A stretch of 9,691 nucleotides of DNA, from the NCBI RefSeq assembly GCF_020216685.1, contig NZ_JAIWNS010000196.1, positions 1 through 9,691 of the forward strand. Reading direction: 5' to 3'. How positions within the stretch are numbered: position 1 is the stretch's first letter; every line of letters begins with the position of its first letter. Below, piece after piece: positions 1-5,854 of this stretch. The position numbers were made by a program, and so were the translations under genes. Under the pieces are notes generated by a model, which had not been told where the DNA came from, searched no databases, and was given only the letters and a program-made list of their open reading frames with translations. Origin of the DNA: Methanospirillum hungatei (GTDB lineage Archaea > Halobacteriota > Methanomicrobia > Methanomicrobiales > Methanospirillaceae).

Positions 1-43
1 TGGGGCTGCACTTACTGTCACCAACCTAATAAAAATAGTAAGC

Positions 44-58
44 TTTAAATATATAAAG
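44..58 (+). promoter_or_regulatory. Archaeal TATA box for the first operon
   Basis: The sequence TTTAAATATATAAAG lies about 40-54 bases before the first start codon and is much richer in A/T than its surroundings. It is a good match to an archaeal TATA box. With the usual spacing of about 25 bases, transcription would begin near 70-80, giving a short leader of about 20-25 bases before the ATG at 98. An A-rich stretch just upstream (31-38) may serve as the BRE. The assignment is by pattern only. Confidence 0.7.
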
Positions 59-64
59 ATCTTT

Positions 65-79
65 CGGTTAACTTAACCG
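65..79. promoter_or_regulatory. 15-bp perfect palindrome, candidate operator
   Basis: CGGTTAACTTAACCG is a perfect inverted repeat: 7-base arms (CGGTTAA / TTAACCG) around a single C. It sits directly downstream of the TATA box and over the expected transcription start. In archaea, repressors often bind palindromes at this position and block RNA polymerase recruitment. That it is an operator is inference; a short hairpin in the leader RNA is an alternative, although a one-base loop cannot form, so fewer pairs would close. Confidence 0.45.
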
Positions 80-97
80 CGTAACTCATATTGGGAT

Positions 98-1525
98 ATG
101 GGATCTCTTTCTCATGTCTATTCGATCATCATCACTCTGCTTATGCTCGTGATGATGTCTGGTTTCTGTACCGCCGAGGAAGTCTCGTATCTCACCTATA
201 ATGATACAACAGCCGGGTTTTCCTTTGACTATCCGGAGGGTGCATCTCTTGTGTATGCGGCAGATGCAGATACGAGGGAATTAGCTGTCCAGACTCCGAA
301 TAATGTCACGATGATTACCATCGTGGTAAGAACAACTGACCAGCAGCTGGAAGACCTGACATCTGACTTGGTTTCTTCCGTCTCCCTCCTCCCTGAAGGA
401 ACGGTGGTATCAAGCGGGCCAGGGGTCCTTGGAGATAATGATGCCTTCTTCCTTGATTACCAGTGGGTCAGGAATGATACCCCGGTCAGAACATACACGA
501 TTACAACCGTAAAAGACGGCAGATCGTTCACCGTGAGTTATGATAACCGCGCAGATCAGTTTGAAACGGAAAAAATCCAGATTGATCCAATGATTGAGTC
601 GTTCCGGTTCATTGAGCGTGATACTGAAGAAAAGAACTACCCCGGATACTCCTACTACCCTGGTATGGTGTATGATGTCTTTGGCATGCCGATGTATGAT
701 GAGAGTGAGTATGCCTGGTATCCCTACTCGTATGGCTGGGACGGGTCAACCGGGTATCAGCTACCGTATCAGAACGCCGGTCAGTTCCCACAATATACCG
801 GGTATAATCCCTATTCCTCCTACCCTCAGTACCAACAGTATCCCCAGCCAACACCAATGCCGACTCAGGGAATGATGCCCGGCTATACGTCAATGCCAAC
901 GATCATTCCGACGATGATGCCCACAGTCCAGCCCTACCAGACGCCGATAACAGTCCCGGTCAGTTCAGGGGGAGATATAAATCAATTGATTAATGACGGA
1001 CTTGACTATCTCACAAAAAAGCAGTACAAGCAGGCTGAACAGAATTTCAAGGCAGCATTGCAGATAGATCCTTCAGATTTCGTTGCGCTGTATGGCTATG
1101 CGAAGGTTCTGTTTTTCGGGTATGAAGGTCGCGAAGAAGAGGCCCTGGAACAGGTAAAATACGCGGTATCATCAGCATCCGGTTCTGCCAATAATTCTCA
1201 GTTGGCAATAATCTACACATTAAAGGCACAGATAGAAGGGTATCTGAAGAGATATTCCGATGCTCTACAATCCATTGACTTTGTCATTGCTCATGATGAT
1301 CCGCAGTATCTGGCCGGGGATTATTATCTCAAGGCAAAACTTCTCTATGATAGCGGGGCTCCTATTCAGGATGCAATTGCAGCAGCACAAAAAGCCGTGG
1401 ACCTGGCACCCGATAACGGGGATTATATCTCCCTCCTGTCCAAACTGAAAAGTTCATCAGGACAGAGCAGCAGTGGCTCGGTTTATCCGGAGGTCTCTCC
1501 TGTTCCGACATGCACCCAGGGATAA
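98..1525 (+). CDS. Exported PsbP-like / Tyr-Pro-Gln linker / TPR protein
   Basis: The 475-residue product has four parts. Residues 1-26 are a signal peptide (hydrophobic stretch about 8-24, likely cleavage after CTA before EEVS). Residues about 30-172 resemble the PsbP-like fold of exported archaeal proteins, with the start motif GFSFDYPEG at 40-48. Residues about 180-289 are a low-complexity linker rich in Tyr, Pro and Gln. Residues about 294-455 are TPR helices, clearest at 297-326 (ending LQIDPSD) and 408-440 (ending VDLAPDN). A Ser/Gly/Pro tail ends the protein. No catalytic motif is visible, so a structural or binding role outside the membrane is inferred. The ATG at 98 is preceded only by a weak GGGAT, but it gives a complete signal peptide and lies at the right distance from the TATA box. 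It heads a likely operon with the next two genes. The PsbP-like call is moderately sure; the TPR call is firm. Confidence 0.85.
   Translation: MGSLSHVYSIIITLLMLVMMSGFCTAEEVSYLTYNDTTAGFSFDYPEGASLVYAADADTRELAVQTPNNVTMITIVVRTTDQQLEDLTSDLVSSVSLLPEGTVVSSGPGVLGDNDAFFLDYQWVRNDTPVRTYTITTVKDGRSFTVSYDNRADQFETEKIQIDPMIESFRFIERDTEEKNYPGYSYYPGMVYDVFGMPMYDESEYAWYPYSYGWDGSTGYQLPYQNAGQFPQYTGYNPYSSYPQYQQYPQPTPMPTQGMMPGYTSMPTIIPTMMPTVQPYQTPITVPVSSGGDINQLINDGLDYLTKKQYKQAEQNFKAALQIDPSDFVALYGYAKVLFFGYEGREEEALEQVKYAVSSASGSANNSQLAIIYTLKAQIEGYLKRYSDALQSIDFVIAHDDPQYLAGDYYLKAKLLYDSGAPIQDAIAAAQKAVDLAPDNGDYISLLSKLKSSSGQSSSGSVYPEVSPVPTCTQG
638..964 (+). other. Region coding a Tyr/Pro/Gln-rich low-complexity linker
   Basis: This segment encodes residues about 181-289 of the first protein. 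It contains many YP, YPQ, GY and MPT units, for example NPYSSYPQYQQYPQPTPMPT. Few residues are charged and no regular secondary structure is expected. It separates the PsbP-like domain from the TPR domain, as a flexible spacer would. The repeats are short and imperfect, so this is composition bias rather than a tandem DNA repeat. Confidence 0.75.
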
Positions 1526-1555
1526 TTTATCCTTTTTTAGAAATTTTTATCCGGT
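1526..1555 (+). terminator. T-rich intergenic tract, possible weak terminator or promoter
   Basis: The gap after the first stop codon contains a run of six T (1533-1538) and a run of five T (1544-1548) separated by AGAAA, with no strong hairpin. U-rich tracts alone can end transcription in archaea, so partial termination here is possible. The same A/T-rich block (about 1539-1550) could act as a weak TATA element with a start near 1570, which would favour the ATG at 1607 for the next gene. The sequence does not decide between these. Confidence 0.35.
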
Positions 1556-1606
1556 ATGAGTCCGATTCCTCATTGGTGTCATATGCCTGGATTACATACT
1601 TCTCTG

Positions 1607-2527
1607 ATGAAAGCAATAGTGCTTGTCTGGTGCGGGCTTCTCCTGGTGATTATTCCCTCTGCCCTATGTGATAACACTTCATCACCGGAGAGCATAGATA
1701 AGGGGCTTTTTACCGGAGTTCTCAATACCCTGAACACAGGGTACTCCGGAAGTGGTGGAACGGCAGATGACCTTCTTGCTGAAGGGGAGCGTCTCCTTTT
1801 GAATGGATCATTTTCAGACGCCACCAGAGCATTTGATAAGGTTCTCGAGACTGATCCGGATTCATCTTCCGGCTGGCTGGGTCTTGCCCGTGCACAATCC
1901 GGTGCAGGAGAACAGGAGCAGGCCCTGATATCCTTAGATGAGTTCCTGTTTCGCCATCCGGATGCATGGCAGGGGTATCTTCTGCAGGGAACAATCCTGA
2001 CATCCCTTCAAAAATATCAGGATGCGGTTGCCAGTTATAAGAAGGCACTTGAGCTGAATTCTACCGATGCTCTTGCCTGGGCCGGATATGGAGCAGCACT
2101 CTATGGGACAGGTTCGTATGAGGATGCCCGTGATGCCTGTCAGCAGAGTCTTTCATTACGTCCTGATTTACCATCGGCTCATTACTGGGAGGGAAAAAGC
2201 CTGTACATGCTTGGCGATGAAACCGGGGCTTTATCCAGTTTAAACCAGACGGTATCCATTGACCCGGGGTTTATTGAGGCTTATCTTGCGATATCTGATT
2301 TATATGCAAGATCAGGAAAAGGGGATGACGCACTTGTGGTGATTTCGACAGGCCTGGATAGAAATCCCTCTTCATTCCTGCTCTGGAAGGAGAAGGGACG
2401 CCTCCTTGAAGATTTGAACCGGAGATCTGAAGCGCATTATGCATATGAGCAGGCACTCAGTCTGAATCCGGATGATTCTGATGTCCGTCAGCGAATGACC
2501 AATATCTCTCTTGGATCTGAATTATGA
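1607..2527 (+). CDS. Exported TPR-repeat protein (seven TPRs)
   Basis: I chose the ATG at 1607 because it starts a typical signal peptide (MKAIVLVWCG, hydrophobic to about residue 20, cleavage near SALC before DN). ATG codons at 1556 and 1583 are in frame and would add 17 or 8 residues with no export logic; no start has a clear Shine-Dalgarno sequence. From this start the product has 306 residues. After a Ser/Gly-rich stretch (about 24-53), residues about 54-289 form seven TPR units with an exact 34-residue period. The hallmark Pro closing helix B is at 84, 118, 186, 220, 254 and 288, with Ser at 152 in repeat three. There is no catalytic domain. TPR solenoids bind partner proteins; here binding would be outside the membrane. 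The stop overlaps the next start (ATGA), so translation is coupled to the peptidase, the most likely functional partner. Confidence 0.88.
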   Translation: MKAIVLVWCGLLLVIIPSALCDNTSSPESIDKGLFTGVLNTLNTGYSGSGGTADDLLAEGERLLLNGSFSDATRAFDKVLETDPDSSSGWLGLARAQSGAGEQEQALISLDEFLFRHPDAWQGYLLQGTILTSLQKYQDAVASYKKALELNSTDALAWAGYGAALYGTGSYEDARDACQQSLSLRPDLPSAHYWEGKSLYMLGDETGALSSLNQTVSIDPGFIEAYLAISDLYARSGKGDDALVVISTGLDRNPSSFLLWKEKGRLLEDLNRRSEAHYAYEQALSLNPDDSDVRQRMTNISLGSEL

Positions 2528-4455
2528 GTAAATTCAGACATCCGTATCTTTTCTACTACCTCCTCATAGCTCTGGGTTTATCCATGGTTGTATTCCCGGT
2601 GGTATCTGATATTGAGCAACCTTCAAATGAGTATCATGGAACACTTCTTGCCTGCTATCTGGTCGGAAATGACATCGAGTCTCAAAACCGTCTTGGAGAT
2701 TATGGGTTCATCACCCAGAACCTCCTTGATATGCGGGAAGGGTACGGTTCAGGAAACCCGAATCTCACCGTCATCATCGCATATGGCGGAGCGGATAAGG
2801 AGGGATGGCGTGGGATGCGGGTATATTCTCTTGCCGATGCAACGTCCGATTTTCTGGATAATGGCCGGTATGACTCCTGGGATACGTATACCCGTTCCTA
2901 TCCTGATTACAATATGGGCACAAAGGAGTCATTTCAGGAGTTTTTATCCCTCCTTGAGCCGTGGAGAAATGCCGAAAGAATATACCTGATCATGAGTGGT
3001 CATGGTGCGGCATACAAGGGAGCATTTCCTGATGAAAATTATGATACTGGAAATATCCCGCTTTCTGATCTGAAAGACGCTCTTGCTCAGTCAGGAATTC
3101 ACTTTGATCTGATCGGCCTTGATACCTGCCTGATGGGAACCATAGAGGTTGCAGATGCGTTGTCAGGCGCGACCCGGTATCTCCTTGCATCTGAAGAGAC
3201 GGAACCGTCACGTGGTTGGAATTACTCCATGATAACCCAAGAGCTGGTGAACAATCCATCAGTTGATCCAAAAGAACTCGGTATTCATATCATCGATGGC
3301 TATATCAGATACCAGGTACCAAACAGCCCGGCAACGCTCTCCCTGATTGATATAGATGCCATTCCTGCGGTTATCAGTTCTCTGGATGAGTTCTCCCGTT
3401 CATTACATACGGTATACAAAGATCCTGAAGGGAAGCGGATCATAGAAGAGATCCTTACCGATTCCGGTGAATTTGGCCTTCAGATGTATATGAGCCTGAA
3501 GACAGATGAGCGGATCTTCATATCATATACGCTGGATATCATCTCATTTGCCAAAAATATCCGCAATGCACTCCCTGCCATGCATCCTTCAGCAGATGCG
3601 CTTATCCAGTCAGTATCTGATGCAGTTGTCTATCATACCGAGCAGAAACGACCATATGCACATGGTCTTTCAATCTTCTCACCGGTTCATAAGGAGATAA
3701 TCCTTGAACATATCTTTGAATACTCACCGGCCATAGCGGTATCCGAAGAATGGTACTCATTCCTGATACAGTTCTTCAGATCTGTCCTCTCTGACAAAGA
3801 ACGGCCGGTATTGACCGATTCAGAAGATGGGATTCTGGTCAGGGATGATGGATATGCCACCGTCCAGATAGAATTTGTCCGTCATAATGCTGATGGTGAT
3901 GTCCTTCTTGGTGCAGAACCGGCATACGCGTACCCATCCGGTGAGTATGTTCTCCCTGAGTGGGACGGAAGGGCATTTCATCTGAAGGATCCCAAGACCG
4001 GGAAGATTCAGATTATACCGGTTTTCTTCCAGCGAAGAGTTGATGATCAGACTGAAGAGTATTATGCATTTTCACGGATCTCAAAAGAGGATGATCCTGA
4101 TGAGTCATGGATCTGTATTGACATCTACTTCGAGAGTACTACTGGCCGGACAACCATGTTCTTTCTCTATCTCGGACCTGATGAGGAGAATATCCTGAAA
4201 GTCGCACGTTCAGGCAGGTTGAATTCCTTATCTGATATGACAGGCATTGGTATCATCCCATATGCAGTGGTTCAGTATAAAAACGGGAAAAGAACCTGGC
4301 AGCCGGTAGCCTCCCGTCCGTTTGAACTTAATGAGGACGTCGTCACCAGTTATGAGGCTGTTGCCTGCGGTTCGTATGATTATTTCCTGGTTGCAACAGA
4401 TATGCATGGCAACCGGGCGGAAGGACAGAGAAAGAGGTTGGATCTGCCCTGCTGA
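2524..4455 (+). CDS. Exported clostripain-family (C11) cysteine peptidase A
   Basis: This 643-residue protein belongs to peptidase family C11 (clostripain, clan CD, caspase-like fold). An N-terminal hydrophobic segment (about 9-28) is a signal peptide or anchor. The peptidase domain covers about residues 38-410. It has the start motif YLVGNDIES (45-53), the catalytic His160 in IMSGHGAAY and the catalytic Cys202 in IGLDTCLMG. Asp200, two residues before the Cys, matches the S1-pocket Asp described in PmC11, which favours Arg/Lys at P1. A second beta-rich domain (about 420-643) has no recognised name. The His-Cys loop is short (42 residues), with only Lys165 and Lys184 and no obvious activation linker. 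The ATG overlaps the stop of the TPR gene, so it is probably made by reinitiation. It is paralogous along its length to the gene at 5855. The family is firm; substrate and location are inferred. Confidence 0.92.
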   Translation: MSKFRHPYLFYYLLIALGLSMVVFPVVSDIEQPSNEYHGTLLACYLVGNDIESQNRLGDYGFITQNLLDMREGYGSGNPNLTVIIAYGGADKEGWRGMRVYSLADATSDFLDNGRYDSWDTYTRSYPDYNMGTKESFQEFLSLLEPWRNAERIYLIMSGHGAAYKGAFPDENYDTGNIPLSDLKDALAQSGIHFDLIGLDTCLMGTIEVADALSGATRYLLASEETEPSRGWNYSMITQELVNNPSVDPKELGIHIIDGYIRYQVPNSPATLSLIDIDAIPAVISSLDEFSRSLHTVYKDPEGKRIIEEILTDSGEFGLQMYMSLKTDERIFISYTLDIISFAKNIRNALPAMHPSADALIQSVSDAVVYHTEQKRPYAHGLSIFSPVHKEIILEHIFEYSPAIAVSEEWYSFLIQFFRSVLSDKERPVLTDSEDGILVRDDGYATVQIEFVRHNADGDVLLGAEPAYAYPSGEYVLPEWDGRAFHLKDPKTGKIQIIPVFFQRRVDDQTEEYYAFSRISKEDDPDESWICIDIYFESTTGRTTMFFLYLGPDEENILKVARSGRLNSLSDMTGIGIIPYAVVQYKNGKRTWQPVASRPFELNEDVVTSYEAVACGSYDYFLVATDMHGNRAEGQRKRLDLPC

Positions 4456-4458
4456 TCA
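4453..4458. other. Back-to-back convergent stop codons (TGATCA)
   Basis: The forward peptidase ends with TGA at 4453-4455 and the reverse gene ends with TCA (TGA on its strand) at 4456-4458. The two coding regions abut with no base between them, forming the palindrome TGATCA. No T-run of five or more lies close on either side, so both transcripts probably run into the opposite gene and overlap as antisense RNAs. Confidence 0.9.
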
Positions 4459-5793
4459 GGGAATAATGATCTCTTTCTCTCTCAGTATATCCCCTTCCTT
4501 ACCAAAGAGGGTAAGATATGCCGTGATCCCTTTTGGGGCATTCACACTGATAACCACTTCATAACAGCCCGATCCTTCAATCTTCTTCTCATCGTAGGCT
4601 ATACTTGAATCACCGTCACCCTGTGTTTTGAGAATATCCAGAATCCCACTTCCCACGCCGTTCCCCTCAATACAGGCTCGCAGGGTAAGATCTTCCCAGG
4701 TGATCTCTGCAATTCTGATGTCATCAAAGAGGAGGGCAACTGACTTTTTCACACTACTGTTCGTGTTATTCACTTCAATCGTCCAGTTCCGAAGAGTTCT
4801 GTTTGATTCATTATACTCATTCGAATTCTGGTATACATCTTTGAAGGTGATATCCTGGATCATCCCCTCAATTGGAACTTTGTTTGTTGAAAAGTCTCTT
4901 TTTGCCCCAAGCAGGGAGGGATCTATATATACAACCGACCCATATGGAATGAATGCCCCGGTAAACTGCTCATAGAGCAGGCATGCATTATTATCCGGTG
5001 AGATGGTCAGTATCCAGTCCCCCCGTACCGGAATCTGAACTGATGTATTCAGGACCGGGATGCCAAATGACTCACCTGCCCACGTATCACGAACAAGACC
5101 CTCCCTGATCCCTGACACGACCGCTGATCGGAGTCGCTCAGGAATGACATACACGGATTTTCCATTCTCCTGGTCTCCAAGATATAAAACCCCGAGATTA
5201 TTTGTGATTTCACGGGCGATGATCTCCCTGACAATAATCTCTGTCCAGGTTTGTGCCGATGCAGGTCCCTGTGCCGTGATAATGGTATCGGTAATCACTC
5301 CTTCTGCCTGATCCAGGATAGCGCCGGATTGCTCCAGAAATACCCGGTTTTTCTCATCAGGAACCGATACCTTTACCCCGTTCAGGATCCCTGCATTCGC
5401 CAGAGCCAGCGTCCCGTTCCCGATCCCGGCACAGATCGATCCTGCCTGGGAAGCATTTTGTAATATCCGGGTGAGCGGTTCAGAGCTGAAAAGAGAACTC
5501 ATATCACTGCCCCCGATGATAATGATTGCTGTTTCATTGGTTATCATGTCAGAAATACTGTCAAGTGACTGCACCTCTCTGTCTGATATCAATTGACCAT
5601 CAGGATCAGGGCCTGCAAGGGTCCAGGTGATATCATATGATGTGAGTTCACGAACCACCATCTGAAATGACTCTTCATCAAAACCCGCAGACGGGATGAC
5701 TACAAGAGCCTGTATCGGGTCAGATATGGTTTCTGATGCCATTCCCTGGCCGGATAGCAGAATGATCATTACAAGTAGCAGTATCTTTTTCAT
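4456..5793 (-). CDS. Exported DJ-1/PfpI-fold protein with C-terminal beta domain
   Basis: The 445-residue product begins with a signal peptide (MKKILLLVMIILLSG, cleavage near GMAS). Residues about 26-195 match the DJ-1/PfpI (class I glutamine amidotransferase-like) fold. ALVVIPSAGFDEE (29-41) is the first strand and loop, and AIIIIGGSD (89-97) precedes the elbow. The nucleophile elbow is SICAGIGNG with Cys121, and ITAQGPASA (172-180) matches the ITSRGPGTS segment of DJ-1. At the site of the conserved acidic residue (Glu18 in DJ-1) my alignment gives Ser42, so classical activity is uncertain. Residues about 250-445 look like one or two beta domains with five N-glycosylation sequons between 328 and 347. 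DJ-1 proteins are normally single-domain and cytoplasmic, so this form is unusual. The ATG follows GTGATCC. Function unknown: a degenerate hydrolase, glyoxalase-like enzyme or ligand binder is possible. Confidence 0.82.
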   Translation of the reverse strand: MKKILLLVMIILLSGQGMASETISDPIQALVVIPSAGFDEESFQMVVRELTSYDITWTLAGPDPDGQLISDREVQSLDSISDMITNETAIIIIGGSDMSSLFSSEPLTRILQNASQAGSICAGIGNGTLALANAGILNGVKVSVPDEKNRVFLEQSGAILDQAEGVITDTIITAQGPASAQTWTEIIVREIIAREITNNLGVLYLGDQENGKSVYVIPERLRSAVVSGIREGLVRDTWAGESFGIPVLNTSVQIPVRGDWILTISPDNNACLLYEQFTGAFIPYGSVVYIDPSLLGAKRDFSTNKVPIEGMIQDITFKDVYQNSNEYNESNRTLRNWTIEVNNTNSSVKKSVALLFDDIRIAEITWEDLTLRACIEGNGVGSGILDILKTQGDGDSSIAYDEKKIEGSGCYEVVISVNAPKGITAYLTLFGKEGDILREKEIIIP

Positions 5794-5800
5794 GGATCAC
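5794..5800 (-). promoter_or_regulatory. Ribosome-binding sequence GTGATCC before the DJ-1-like gene
   Basis: On the reverse strand GTGATCC directly precedes the ATG at 5793. It is complementary to GGATCAC at the 3' end of archaeal 16S rRNA. It is the downstream part of a full GGAGGTGATCC site, so the spacing to the ATG fits although the GGAG part is missing. It supports the chosen start. Confidence 0.55.
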
Positions 5801-5854
5801 TGACCTCATCCGTTCTCAAAAGGAAGAAATAATAGTATAATGACATATTGATTG
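5801..5854. promoter_or_regulatory. Divergent promoter region between DJ-1-like gene and peptidase B
   Basis: The short region between two divergent genes contains one A/T-rich block, AAATAATAGTATAATG at 5827-5842. Read forward, a TATA element there would start transcription near 5855-5865, giving a leaderless or very short-leader mRNA for peptidase B. Read in reverse, it would start near 5805-5812 and give a leader of 10-20 bases for the DJ-1-like gene. One shared element or two overlapping ones are both possible. No clear palindrome was seen. Confidence 0.4.

Noticed and set aside
1..48. Open forward frame from the left edge ending in TAA at 46-48, reading WGCTYCHQPNKNSKL
   Set aside because: Sixteen codons are too few to call a gene tail, another frame is also open to 76, and the TATA box overlaps its end. 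The CTYC pair is suggestive of a zinc motif but not enough.
155..175. Lipoprotein signal (lipobox) in the first protein at SGFC, and similarly SALC in the TPR protein
   Set aside because: The residues before the Cys (Phe, Leu) do not fit a lipobox, which needs a small residue at -1. Ordinary signal peptidase cleavage fits better.
609..899. Reverse and forward frames of 93-96 codons over the linker region
   Set aside because: They are by-products of the biased Tyr/Pro codons of the linker; no independent start signal or conserved motif.
638..964. Possible tandem repeat or CRISPR-like array
   Set aside because: The repeated look comes from protein composition. No DNA unit of 20 or more bases recurs and there is no regular spacing.
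1722..2048. 108-codon reverse frame
   Set aside because: It is antisense to the exact 34-residue TPR array, which proves the forward frame.
2524..4455. Caspase/CHAT-type TPR-peptidase defence module
   Set aside because: The TPR and peptidase proteins are exported and the peptidase is C11 rather than CHAT. No CRISPR or effector-sensing gene is nearby, so an intracellular defence role is not supported.
4628..4975. 115-codon forward frame
   Set aside because: It is antisense to the DJ-1-like gene, with Ser/Arg-rich composition typical of a shadow frame.
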